64,000 bases of DNA from Candidatus Bathyarchaeota archaeon (GCA_026014595.1 JAOZHY010000016.1:62001-126000), one strand, 5' to 3'. Positions 51,810-60,098 are shown, counted from the stretch's first letter. The notes: generated from the letters alone by a model not told the origin. Numbers and translations are program-made.

Positions 51810-52859
51810 ATGACATTAAATGAGAACTTGGAAAACCTCTCAAACGCCAATGGCGTAACAGGCAGCGAAGAAGAAGTCAGAAAACTAATGATCAAGCTCA
51901 TGAAACCGTACGTGGACGAGGTCGTCGTGGACAAGCTGGAAAACGTCATCGCCGTAAAAAAGGGCAGAAAAACCGCTCCCAAAGTCATGCTCGCAGCCCA
52001 CATGGACGAAATCGGACTCATGGTGAAAAACATCACCAAAGAAGGTTTCATCAAATTCACAAAAATGGGTGGAATCGATGATCGCATCCTTCAAGCCCAA
52101 AAGGTAACCGTTTACACCAGAAAAGGGCCACTTCCAGGAATAGTAGGCTCCAAGCCACCTCACATACAAAAGGAAGAAGAACGCAAAAAAATCATGACTT
52201 TCGACGAACTCTTCATCGACATCGGGGCAGAAAACCGGGAAGACGCTACCAAAATGGGCGCAGCAATCGGAGACCCAATCAGCTTCGACATAAAATACCA
52301 GCAAATAAACCAGAACACGGTCATAGGCAAAGCCTTCGACGACCGTGCGGGATGCGCCGTAATGATTGAAGCACTCAAAAAACTGGAAAAAACAGAAACC
52401 GACTGCACCGTCTGCGCCGTCGGAACCGTCCAAGAAGAAGTAGGGTTGAGAGGCGCAGCCACCGCCGCATTCGGCATCGACCCCGACGTCGGCATCGCGT
52501 TAGACGTAACCGTCGCAGGTGACGTCCCAGGCGTGAAGGAATTCGATACCACTGTGAAGATGGGAAAAGGTCCAGCCCTGACCGTTTCGGACTCCGGTTT
52601 AATCACCCACCCCAAAGTCTTGCGCTTGCTTATCGGCACGGCAAAAGAGCAAAAAATTCCGTACCAGCTTGAAACAGGCTTACTAGGCTCCACGGACGCG
52701 GCACGCATATCTCTGACTCGGCAAGGAGTTCCAAGCGGCACAATATCCATTGGAACCAGATACATTCACAGTCCAGTGTCGATGGCAAGCTTGGAAGATA
52801 TGGAGAACGCAGCTAAACTCACGGTAGCGGCAATTCTGAAAATTCCGAAACTCTTCTGA
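51810..52859 (+). CDS. M42 family (TET-type) metal-dependent aminopeptidase
   Basis: A 349-residue peptidase. Metal ligands and catalytic residues are visible in AAHMDEIGLM (about 66-75), KAFDDRAGCA near 174, the Glu pair in VQEEVGLRG (about 210-218), IALDVTVAGD, and the last His in TRYIHSPVSMAS near 318. The N-terminal TGSEEEVRKLM opening is typical. These enzymes form large tetrahedral dodecamers and degrade peptides from the proteasome. It is followed ten nt later by the flavodoxin gene. Confidence 0.95.
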   Translation: MTLNENLENLSNANGVTGSEEEVRKLMIKLMKPYVDEVVVDKLENVIAVKKGRKTAPKVMLAAHMDEIGLMVKNITKEGFIKFTKMGGIDDRILQAQKVTVYTRKGPLPGIVGSKPPHIQKEEERKKIMTFDELFIDIGAENREDATKMGAAIGDPISFDIKYQQINQNTVIGKAFDDRAGCAVMIEALKKLEKTETDCTVCAVGTVQEEVGLRGAATAAFGIDPDVGIALDVTVAGDVPGVKEFDTTVKMGKGPALTVSDSGLITHPKVLRLLIGTAKEQKIPYQLETGLLGSTDAARISLTRQGVPSGTISIGTRYIHSPVSMASLEDMENAAKLTVAAILKIPKLF

Positions 52860-52869
52860 GATTACAATC

Positions 52870-53271
52870 ATGAAGCCATGTGTTTTGTATGTATCGCACA
52901 CAGGAAACACCAGGAGGTTAGCAGAAGCTATCTCCAACTTGCTGGGAGCCCCGATTTTTGACATAACAAAATCCGAACCAGCAGTCGCCGACAACTACGA
53001 CCTCTTAGTCATCGGCACGCCAGTTATGGGTCTCAAACCCGCACCTGAAGCCACAGCCTTCGTGAAGCAACTGCGAAGTGGCGAAGGCAAAAAAGCCATT
53101 CTCTTCTGCACGTACACTTTCGCGAAAGGTGGTGCACTCAAAGCGCTGGCGGAAGAGCTGTTCAAGAAAGGGTACGTAACCATCCTAAGCGTTTCCAAAC
53201 GAGGCGTGAAACCGAACAAGGCTGACTTTGCGGACTGCTTAGATGAGATATCTAAAGCAGTGAAACAGTAA
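52870..53271 (+). CDS. Flavodoxin-like protein
   Basis: A 133-residue flavodoxin-fold protein. The FMN phosphate loop SHTGNTRRLA (residues 9-18) and the isoalloxazine-side LLVIGTPVMGLKP (about 43-55) are clear. The third loop is less clear. It would carry electrons or reduce a partner in the cytosol. It lies between the M42 peptidase and archease genes on the same strand. Confidence 0.85.
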   Translation: MKPCVLYVSHTGNTRRLAEAISNLLGAPIFDITKSEPAVADNYDLLVIGTPVMGLKPAPEATAFVKQLRSGEGKKAILFCTYTFAKGGALKALAEELFKKGYVTILSVSKRGVKPNKADFADCLDEISKAVKQ

Positions 53272-53332
53272 CCTGCAATGTAGGCGAAACCGTTTTTAGC
53301 CCATTCACACTACACCTAAGTGGCTTTGAACT

Positions 53333-53770
53333 ATGGATAAAACTGGGAAATTCGAGTTTCTCGAACACACCGCAGACGTCTATATAGCCGCACATGGCAA
53401 AACACTAGCGGAAGCATTCGAAAACGCCGCTTTAGCCATGTTCGAGGTCATGACCGACACCGACAAAGTTGCCCAAACCGAGGAAGACACGGTTGAGGTT
53501 GAAGCAGAAGACGAGTACGCACTTCTCTACAACTGGCTCGAAGCCCTGCTGGTCAAATTCGAAACCAAAAGCAGGCTCTACTCAAAATTTGCCATCGCAA
53601 GCCTCGAAGATACGGGTGAAGGTTTCAGAATCAAAGCCACCGCACACGGCGAAGCATTTAACCCTGAAAAACACACTCAGAAAGTCGCCGTCAAAGCAGT
53701 TACGTATCACCGAATGGAAATAATCAAAGAACTAGACAAGGTCACGTTGGAGTTCATCCTGGACATCTAA
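53333..53770 (+). CDS. Archease, RtcB activating protein
   Basis: A 145-residue archease. FEFLEHTADVYIAAHGKTLA contains the conserved Asp of the metal site, AALAMFEVMTDTDKV follows, and KAVTYHRMEI plus the C-terminal LEFILDI complete the family pattern. Archease speeds guanylylation of the RNA ligase RtcB and allows multiple turnover. rtcB lies about 1.7 kb downstream (55508), with adk and an MBL gene between. It overlaps the adk 3' end by four nt. Confidence 0.95.
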   Translation: MDKTGKFEFLEHTADVYIAAHGKTLAEAFENAALAMFEVMTDTDKVAQTEEDTVEVEAEDEYALLYNWLEALLVKFETKSRLYSKFAIASLEDTGEGFRIKATAHGEAFNPEKHTQKVAVKAVTYHRMEIIKELDKVTLEFILDI

Positions 53771-54420
53771 GCCAAATTCAGCTTCCTCAAATCCTTCAGG
53801 ATGGCGTCCACCACTTTTTCTGGCGGCGTATCCAAAGCGTCACAACTCGCCACGACGAAAGGTACGGTTCCTTCTCGGAAGAACTGCAATATTGGCCTAG
53901 TTTGCTCCTCATACACTTCAATTCGCTTCTTTATCACTTCAGGCGTGTCATCAGGACGCTGATATAAGGGTCCACCGCACTTGTCGCAGACCATATCCAC
54001 CTTCGGCTTCAAGAAACGGATGTTGTAAACGGCGCCGCAGTTGCGGCATATTCTCCGCGTCGACAAACGCTCGACAATAATCCAGTCGGGAACCATCAGC
54101 AGGATTATCACGTCTATTTTAGCGATTTTCTCCAGAACCTTTGCCTGATTCAAAGTGCGCGGGAATCCGTCTAAAAGGAAACCTTTTCCCTCAGGAACCT
54201 TCGCCACATGCTCTTTCAACACCTCTATCACTATGTCATCGGGGACAAGCAACCCCTTCTCCACGTAGCCCTTAACCTTCTTTCCCAATGCAGTTTCCTG
54301 CTTCAATGTTTCCCGGAAAATGTCGCCCATGGCAATGACTGTTAAGCCAAGCTTGGCCTGAAGTCTCGAAGCGTAAGTGCCTTTTCCAGAGCCTGGCGCT
54401 CCGAATATTATCGCGTTCAT
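53767..54420 (-). CDS. adk: Adenylate kinase with zinc-binding LID
   Basis: A 217-residue bacterial-type adenylate kinase that balances ATP, ADP and AMP. The P-loop is GAPGSGKGTYASRL (7-20), the AMP-site FLLDGFPRTLNQA, and the LID has four cysteines (CRNCGAVYNI ... CDKCGGPL) that bind zinc. It is on the opposite strand from archease and the MBL gene. The long form differs from the short archaeal AdkA, so it may have been acquired from bacteria, though this form is frequent in TACK archaea. Confidence 0.96.
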   Translation of the reverse strand: MNAIIFGAPGSGKGTYASRLQAKLGLTVIAMGDIFRETLKQETALGKKVKGYVEKGLLVPDDIVIEVLKEHVAKVPEGKGFLLDGFPRTLNQAKVLEKIAKIDVIILLMVPDWIIVERLSTRRICRNCGAVYNIRFLKPKVDMVCDKCGGPLYQRPDDTPEVIKKRIEVYEEQTRPILQFFREGTVPFVVASCDALDTPPEKVVDAILKDLRKLNLA

Positions 54421-54548
54421 ACATTCCCACTTTCTTTACGGTGCTGCTCTAAGAAGAAAGGAATTCATAATTAAGTTTTATGCGATGTTTCCATGCCCAG
54501 TGAAGGAAATGTTTATTCTGCCAAGGCACTTCTACTCAGCAAGGTGTT

Positions 54549-55466
54549 TTGAAGTTGCACACGAAGCAAGTAGGCGAACATGTCTTCCTGATAGACTTGG
54601 AAACAGGCGGATTCAAAAACCTGATAGCCAGCTACGTCCTCAAAGGAACGAACACAATAATCGTTGAAACAGGGCCAACATCCTCAATTCCAAACCTCCT
54701 TTTAGGCTTGGAAGAACTAGACGTGGCGATAGATGAGGTAGCTTACGTGGCAATATCGCACGTGCACATCGACCACGGTGGAGGAGTTGGAACCCTGCTG
54801 AAGTCCCTGCCGAACGCCAAAGTTATAGTTCATCCAAGAGGCGCAACTCACCTTGTTGACCCTGCTAAGCTTTGGCTGCAGTCAAAACAGGTTCTGGGAC
54901 AAGTCGCGGACATATACGGTGCACCTGAACCAGTTCCTGAAAACCGCATAATAGCGGCTGCAGATGGCTTCATCATTGACGCGGGGAAAAGCCTGCGCTT
55001 GGAAACCATCGAGACTCTCGGCCACGCTTCACATAACCTCAGCTACCATGAATCTTTAAACGAAGTCATTTTCCCAGGCGATGCCGCTGGCATGTACATC
55101 GGCGAGTTTGACGTGGTGGTTCCGACAACGCCGCCGCCATTCCATCTTGATGCTGCGTTGCAGTCTTTGGACAAGCTTGCCAGCTTCAAACCGCAGGTTT
55201 TGTATTACAGTCACTTTGGAAAGGCGAGCGATGGTGTTAAGCGGCTTCAGGATTATGCGGTGCAGATTAAGCGTTGGGGCGAAATCGCAGAGGAAGGTGT
55301 AAGAAACGGGCAAAATGCAAACGTTATTACGGAAAGGATACTTCGAGAAGACGAGGCGATGAGAAAGGCAGCGTCTTTTTTCAAGTTGCATCCAGTTCTT
55401 ATGAAGACAGCCATTGAAAACAGCGTGCAGGGCTTCATCGATTACGCCGAGAAAACCCAAGCTTAA
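54549..55466 (+). CDS. Metallo-beta-lactamase-fold hydrolase
   Basis: A 305-residue MBL-fold protein. The metal motif ISHVHIDHGGGVG (HxHxDH at about 75-80), His in ETLGHASHN near 160, Asp in FPGDAAGMY near 178 and a distal His in YYSHFGKA near 222 form a complete binuclear site. The substrate is unknown; thiol-ester or RNA hydrolases are possible. The start is TTG 54549-54551 after AAGGTG. It precedes rtcB by 41 nt on the same strand. Confidence 0.9.
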   Translation: MKLHTKQVGEHVFLIDLETGGFKNLIASYVLKGTNTIIVETGPTSSIPNLLLGLEELDVAIDEVAYVAISHVHIDHGGGVGTLLKSLPNAKVIVHPRGATHLVDPAKLWLQSKQVLGQVADIYGAPEPVPENRIIAAADGFIIDAGKSLRLETIETLGHASHNLSYHESLNEVIFPGDAAGMYIGEFDVVVPTTPPPFHLDAALQSLDKLASFKPQVLYYSHFGKASDGVKRLQDYAVQIKRWGEIAEEGVRNGQNANVITERILREDEAMRKAASFFKLHPVLMKTAIENSVQGFIDYAEKTQA

Positions 55467-55507
55467 CGACTCTCAAAACTGTTTTATATTCAGCTTCTAT
55501 TTTCTGT

Positions 55508-57004
55508 GTGAAGGTTGAGAAGCATATGGGCGAAGGCGAAGGGCGACCACCACCAGAAAAAGTTCCCTTAGAAAAATTGGACGATTGCACATGGCGCATC
55601 CCCAAGTACAGGCAGGGAATGCGTGTTCCAGGCATGGTATTCGCAAACCAAGCCTTATTGGAGAAGATGCAGACTGACCGTACACTTTGGCAGTGTGCGA
55701 ACGTGGCGCATTTGCCTGGAATCTATAAGTATGCTGTGACTTTGCCTGATGGGCACGAAGGTTACGGTTTTCCCATCGGAGGTGTGGCAGCAACCGACTA
55801 CGATGAAGGCGTTATCAGTCCAGGCGGCGTTGGTTACGACATCAACTGTGGAGTGCGGCTTTTGACCACGAACCTGACAGAGCAGGAGCTACGCCCTAAG
55901 CTTGCGCAGTTGGCGGGCGCGATTTTTGAGAATGTTCCTTCTGGACTAGGGAGCCGCCGAAAGGACTTCAACGTGAGCGCTGGTGACCTAGACAGGTTGG
56001 TGACCGAAGGCGTGCAGTGGCTTATCGACCGTGGACTGGGCTGGGCTGAAGATGCTGAGCACTGCGAAGAGCGTGGCTGCATGAAGAACACGAACCCCGA
56101 CAAGGTTTCGGCAACTGCGAAGAACAGAGGCTTGACGCAGATTGGCACTTTGGGTTCCGGGAACCATTTCCTAGAAATCCAGAAAGTGGACAAGATCTAT
56201 GATGAGCGAAAAGCCAAGACTTTTGGCATCGAAGAAAAGAATCAAGTTACGGTGATGATCCATTGCGGTTCTCGAGGTTATGGTCATCAGGTGTGTTCAG
56301 ACTATCTGCGAGTTATGGAGCATGCGGTGCAGAAGTATAGGATTAATTTGCCCGACAGGGAGTTGGCGTGCGCGCCGGGAAACAGCAGCGAGGCAAGCGA
56401 TTATTTTCAGGCGATGGCGTGCGCGGTTAACTATGCCTTCTCGAACAGGCAAGCGATTATGCATTGGGTGAGGCAGAGTTTCCAGCAGGTTTACCATGAG
56501 GACGCTGAGAAGTTCGGGTTGAAGCTTGTTTATGACGTGGCGCACAACATCGCCAAAATTGAAACGCACCAGATTAACGGTGGCAAGAAGAAAGTGTGGG
56601 TTCACAGAAAAGGTGCCACACGAGCTTTTCCACCAGGAAGCGCCGAGATTCCAGCTGATTACCGTGCTGAAGGTCAACCTGTGCTTATTCCAGGCAGCAT
56701 GGGAACGAGCAGTTGGGTGCTGGTGGGCTCCCATAAAGCTATGGAGTTGACTTTCGGCTCCACGGCACACGGTGCCGGCAGGATGATGAGTCGTTCCGCA
56801 GCGAAGCGCAAATGGTGGGGTGGCGACATAAAGACTGGTTTGGAGAAGCGTGGAATCGTGGTTCGCGCCGCGAGCACGGTCGTGTTGGCTGAGGAAGCGG
56901 ATCCAGCGTACAAGAACGTGGATGTGGTGGCGGATGTTAGTGACCAGGTTGGGATTGCCACGAAGGTTGCGCGTCTTGTACCAATAGCGGTCGTTAAGGG
57001 TTAA
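55508..57004 (+). CDS. rtcB: RNA-splicing ligase RtcB
   Basis: A 498-residue RtcB, joining 2',3'-cyclic phosphate and 5'-OH ends in tRNA splicing. GYDINCGVRLLT (metal Asp/Cys), GTLGSGNHFLEIQ, HCGSRGYGHQVCSDYLR, the guanylylated His in the SFxHRKG-like WVHRKGATRAFPPG and PGSMGTSSWVL are all intact. No intein is present. GTG 55508 or ATG 55526 is the start; the first 15 residues are not conserved. Archease at 53333 is its known partner. Confidence 0.97.
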   Translation: MKVEKHMGEGEGRPPPEKVPLEKLDDCTWRIPKYRQGMRVPGMVFANQALLEKMQTDRTLWQCANVAHLPGIYKYAVTLPDGHEGYGFPIGGVAATDYDEGVISPGGVGYDINCGVRLLTTNLTEQELRPKLAQLAGAIFENVPSGLGSRRKDFNVSAGDLDRLVTEGVQWLIDRGLGWAEDAEHCEERGCMKNTNPDKVSATAKNRGLTQIGTLGSGNHFLEIQKVDKIYDERKAKTFGIEEKNQVTVMIHCGSRGYGHQVCSDYLRVMEHAVQKYRINLPDRELACAPGNSSEASDYFQAMACAVNYAFSNRQAIMHWVRQSFQQVYHEDAEKFGLKLVYDVAHNIAKIETHQINGGKKKVWVHRKGATRAFPPGSAEIPADYRAEGQPVLIPGSMGTSSWVLVGSHKAMELTFGSTAHGAGRMMSRSAAKRKWWGGDIKTGLEKRGIVVRAASTVVLAEEADPAYKNVDVVADVSDQVGIATKVARLVPIAVVKG

Positions 57005-57010
57005 ACAACC

Positions 57011-57196
57011 ATGGTTGCAGTCAGCGGTTTATCGGCAAGAAGGAAGAAGAACGCTGTCGGCGTAATCGCCATTGCTCTTTTGCTGGTTTTCACTGTCCTG
57101 GCGTTTGTCGACGTCCTATCTTTCATAGAGTGGATAATTGCGGACTTGATTGTTGCGGTAGTTGCTAACTTGATCCTGCGAAGGGTTGGAAGATAG
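57011..57196 (+). CDS. Small membrane protein
   Basis: A 61-residue protein with a basic N-terminus (SARRKKNAVG) and two hydrophobic stretches (VIAIALLLVFTVLAFVDVL and ADLIVAVVANLIL), ending in RRVGR. Unknown function. It starts seven nt after the rtcB stop, so it probably shares the rtcB message. Confidence 0.6.
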   Translation: MVAVSGLSARRKKNAVGVIAIALLLVFTVLAFVDVLSFIEWIIADLIVAVVANLILRRVGR

Positions 57197-57312
57197 GGAC
57201 TATAGCGTTTTCCCATGATTTTTCCATTTTTCGTGGTTAAAGTTAATATCGTCTGCATTGCATGATAATATTTAATGGCGATTTTTCTTAAAGCGCCCCG
57301 AAAGGTGATAGC

Positions 57313-57963
57313 TTGAAAGACGAGTGCGGTATCTGCGGCAGAGTTCTCAGCACCAGGTACATGCGAAGATGCCAGCGGTGCAAACGCTTATTCTGCCGTG
57401 ATTGCATGGTACCCGATGTTGCCACTGGCGACCCAACGGCGATGCTTTGCCTCCACTGCGCTAAACGCGTTGTTTCACCCGTGTCCAAGTCGAAGTACAG
57501 CGGGCTTACTAGTTACTTGAGGTTTCGGGGCTCGTTCACCCAGCTTGTTAAGCTTTCTTTTGCACGCATAGACGGGTTAATCAGCAGCAATCTTCCCATG
57601 AGCGCGTACAGGGACGAGGCTTGGTGGAGCAACTCGCCGAATGCTCACGCCAAAGGCTGGCTGGATGCTGGTTGGGAGGTGCAGGAGGTAAACTTGAAAG
57701 AGGGTGTCGTGACATTCAAGAAGGTGCGTGACGTGCCTTTCAAAAAATCCAGACATGCGAAGAGTGAGATTAAGCCGTTTACCCCCGTGCGAGTTCGCTC
57801 CTCGAAGCCTAAAATGCCATCCAAGACGAAGGTGTCGAAACTTTACGCGCGAATCAAGAACTTGGAACGCCAGCGAACCGCTTCACGTGGAAGCATCAGA
57901 GGCCTAAAGTCCAGGTCACGCTACGAGAAAAGGCTTTTCAAGCCTGACGAAAGACCACAGTAA
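57313..57963 (+). CDS. Zinc-finger protein with a WW-x-N domain, unknown
   Basis: A 216-residue protein from TTG 57313 after AAAGGTGAT. The first 60 residues have a cross-brace-type zinc finger (CGICG, CQRCKRLFC-x2-C, CLHC, seven to eight cysteines). Residues about 80-140 have a compact domain with GLISSNLPMSAYRDEAWWSN and AKGWLDAGWEVQEVNLKEGV; small domains of this WW-x-N form occur in bacterial proteins of unknown function. A basic coiled tail ends the chain. Nucleic-acid binding is likely but unproven. Confidence 0.65.
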   Translation: MKDECGICGRVLSTRYMRRCQRCKRLFCRDCMVPDVATGDPTAMLCLHCAKRVVSPVSKSKYSGLTSYLRFRGSFTQLVKLSFARIDGLISSNLPMSAYRDEAWWSNSPNAHAKGWLDAGWEVQEVNLKEGVVTFKKVRDVPFKKSRHAKSEIKPFTPVRVRSSKPKMPSKTKVSKLYARIKNLERQRTASRGSIRGLKSRSRYEKRLFKPDERPQ

Positions 57964-57989
57964 TCGCAATGAACTGAAGTGGTGGATTC

Positions 57990-58517
57990 TTGACTGAAAA
58001 AACCGTGAGCGGGAAAATCGAGGATGCTTATGCCAAACTGAAAGAGGTTCTGCTCAAGAAAGGCTGCAAAATCGTTGCGGAGGAAACACCGATGTCTATC
58101 TCTGCGATGCAGGGCTCTCTGTGGGGCATAACTCCAAAAACCGCTAAAAAACAAGTGATTTACCGCCTTTTTCCTCACGATTCCAGAACGCAGATAACTG
58201 CTTCTTCCTCCTTGGCTTCGGACTGGAAAAACCTAACCATAGTCGGCAGTGCTCTCGCGGTGCTTGTGGCTGCAATGTGCGGTTGGATTGCCATAGACCT
58301 GGAAACGTTCACGGCTACTCAGAAACCGAGCAGTTGGAGTTGGATAGCCACCGTTGACGGTTATGCGAACTTGCAGGTGGCGCAGATGCTTGCGAATCTG
58401 GGAAAGGTGCTTGCGGTCTTCCTGGCTGTCGTAATCGTTTTAGAAGTAGTAATTGCGTTGTACGCGCATTTCAGGGTTAACGCTTTCGCTGAAGAAACAT
58501 TGAGTTTGCTAAGCTGA
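57990..58517 (+). CDS. Membrane protein with N-terminal soluble domain, unknown
   Basis: A 175-residue protein from TTG 57990 (GGTGGATTC upstream). Residues 1-75 form a soluble alpha/beta domain (AYAKLKEVLLKKGCKIVAEE, KQVIYRLFPHDSRTQITASS), followed by two membrane helices (SALAVLVAAMCGWIAIDL and VLAVFLAVVIVLEVVIALY). It overlaps the 3' end of the opposite gene at 58509 by nine nt. No family recognised. Confidence 0.65.
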   Translation: MTEKTVSGKIEDAYAKLKEVLLKKGCKIVAEETPMSISAMQGSLWGITPKTAKKQVIYRLFPHDSRTQITASSSLASDWKNLTIVGSALAVLVAAMCGWIAIDLETFTATQKPSSWSWIATVDGYANLQVAQMLANLGKVLAVFLAVVIVLEVVIALYAHFRVNAFAEETLSLLS

Positions 58518-58976
58518 AGTTGACGCGACTGCCGACTGATGGCTTTTGCGCCATGTAGTTACGCTGTAGAGTGAAAACGCTAAAACACCGATGAGCACCG
58601 CAAATTTGAGTACCGTAAATGCCTGGAATAAGGAAACAGCTAAAACAGCGGTTGGAATCACGGCTAGCACACAGTAGATTATGGCGACCATAACTAATCC
58701 GCCCTTGTTGCGCAGGTCTTTGTTGGAGCGTTTGCCGAAAAACCAAGCTGAAAGCCTTCCAAATCCCATGGTGCAGGATCTGCAGTAAGCGCAAGTGCTG
58801 CAGCCGAGTCTGCGCAAGATGGCGAAAACCATAAAGACTGCAAAGAGTAAGAAGAGCCAGAAAGTTAACGTGTTGAAGAACCAAAAAGCCATAGATGCCA
58901 CAGCAATCCACAGGAGGAGTGCCAAGTTACCTGAGATTAGTTGGATTTTTGTGTACTCGTATTTGATGTCGCCCAA
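58509..58976 (-). CDS. Polytopic membrane protein with a four-cysteine loop
   Basis: A 155-residue protein with four hydrophobic helices. Between helices two and three the loop reads LGCSTCAYCRSCTMGFGRLS, with cysteines spaced 2-2-2, next to WFFGKRSNKDLRNKGG. The spacing could bind a metal or an iron-sulfur cluster, or act as redox thiols. I do not recognise the family. It is divergent from the DUF1801-like gene at 59114. Confidence 0.65.
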   Translation of the reverse strand: MGDIKYEYTKIQLISGNLALLLWIAVASMAFWFFNTLTFWLFLLFAVFMVFAILRRLGCSTCAYCRSCTMGFGRLSAWFFGKRSNKDLRNKGGLVMVAIIYCVLAVIPTAVLAVSLFQAFTVLKFAVLIGVLAFSLYSVTTWRKSHQSAVASTSA

Positions 58977-59113
58977 GGGTTTGAACTCTCTTCAACTCAA
59001 TAGCACAGACTGACTTATTAGGTAACCTTTGCACAGGGAATTTTTGCCATCTCAGCGCTCGAGCAACGTCAGGATAGAAAATCAATAAAAAGCTGGAGAA
59101 CAATTTCCTACAT

Positions 59114-59470
59114 ATGACGAAATACAAAAGAAAAACCATCGAAGAAATACTCAGCAAAATCAGTCTAGAACAAAAACAGGTGGCGCAGAAACTTCGTTCC
59201 ACAGTCAAAAGCGCAGTGCCAGATGCAATAGAGGCTGTGAGACAGGGAAAAATAGCTTACAGCATAGAAGGAAAGGACTTTGCATGGATCACCACCGCTG
59301 AGAGTCATGTAGATTTGGAGTTTATGTGCGGAACCAGGCTAAGCTCTGAACACTTGAAAGGAAGAGGCCAGGGAATGGAACGGAGACATATTGAAATAAA
59401 AACTGTAAACGCCCTGAATGAGGCTGAAGTTACTGAACTGCTGAAAAAAGCAGCGGAACTGGTTTGTTAG
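59114..59470 (+). CDS. DUF1801-like protein
   Basis: A 118-residue soluble protein of the YdhG/DUF1801 type: RKTIEEILSKISLEQKQVAQ, AIEAVRQGKIAYSIEGKDFA, then LEFMCGTRLSSEHLKGRGQG and the C-terminal LNEAEVTELLKKAAEL. The family has an SPOUT-unrelated cone-shaped fold; some members are named iron chaperones but function is mostly unknown. An AT-rich segment at about 59085-59100 may carry the promoter. Confidence 0.78.
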   Translation: MTKYKRKTIEEILSKISLEQKQVAQKLRSTVKSAVPDAIEAVRQGKIAYSIEGKDFAWITTAESHVDLEFMCGTRLSSEHLKGRGQGMERRHIEIKTVNALNEAEVTELLKKAAELVC

Positions 59471-59579
59471 CTAAAAGCGCCTAACACAGAGAAACTTGGT
59501 CACCGAGCACATTTTGGCTGACGCTTCATCACGCCTTGCTTCCTTTAAAAACGTGCAGAGTCCAGACGACCCAGATAAC

Positions 59580-59588
59580 CTTAAATTA
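59580..59588 (+). promoter_or_regulatory. TATA box for tRNA-Gly
   Basis: CTTAAATTAAG-type sequence about 30 nt before the first base of the tRNA gene, the spacing expected for archaeal tRNA promoters. Confidence 0.5.
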
Positions 59589-59614
59589 AGCCTAGAATAT
59601 GGACTTAACCCAGA

Positions 59615-59692
59615 GCGGTCGTCGTCTAGTTGGTTTAGGACACAAGCCTTCCAAGCTTGCGATCCCGGGTTCGAATCCCGGCGACCGCACCA
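59615..59692 (+). tRNA. tRNA-Gly (anticodon UCC)
   Basis: Acceptor GCGGTCG pairs fully with CGACCGC (59682-59688), then A and an encoded CCA. The anticodon stem CAAGC/GCTTG encloses CTTCCAA, giving anticodon TCC. The T-arm is CCGGG-TTCGAAT-CCCGG. A T-run follows (59693-59698). Repeat copy 4 begins 16 nt after the CCA end. No intron is seen. Confidence 0.95.
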
Positions 59693-59698
59693 TTTTTT
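59693..59698 (+). terminator. T-run terminating tRNA-Gly
   Basis: Six Ts directly follow the encoded CCA, as usual for archaeal tRNA transcripts. Confidence 0.5.
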
Positions 59699-59707
59699 CC
59701 GCTGGAA

Positions 59708-59855
59708 CGGGCGCGCGATTTTTGTTTATACCCTTTGTGTAGCTTTCAACATGTTAATGGCGTGAAAAAGCGCCAATAGGAGACCTACCCCTCTATAGTT
59801 TTCTGCAATCAACCACTAATAGGCGCCAAATAGACTGGTTCTGCGCTGTCTGCGT
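59708..59855 (+). repeat. Dispersed repeat, copy 4 (longest copy)
   Basis: Runs from CGGGCGCGCGATTTTTG to GCGCTGTCTGCG. Its first 129 nt are identical to copy 3 on the other strand (51292-51420), and its last 40 nt match the end of copy 1 (6416-6455) apart from one base. It contains a short hairpin TGGCG-tgaaaaag-CGCCA and the conserved CCCCTCTATAGTT core. It follows tRNA-Gly. From 59856 to 60098 I see AT-rich sequence but no gene. Confidence 0.9.
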
Positions 59856-60098
59856 AAAGCGTCTATCCCCTCCCTTTATTTAAAGGAAATATGGTTTATG
59901 GAAAAATGGGAAGTTTCAGTGATTTCTAAAGAGTGAAGCATGGAGTAGCTGAAGTTGAATTGAAGCGTGTGGTGTCTATAGAGATGTGGCCTTGTTTGGC
60001 AAGTGCCTGGAGAAACGGTGATGTTGTGTTGGGATTTAAAAAATGGAAGAAGGATTGAAGTTTGTGTCGTCGTTGTCCGCTTTGTTCTGTGGCTTTTT

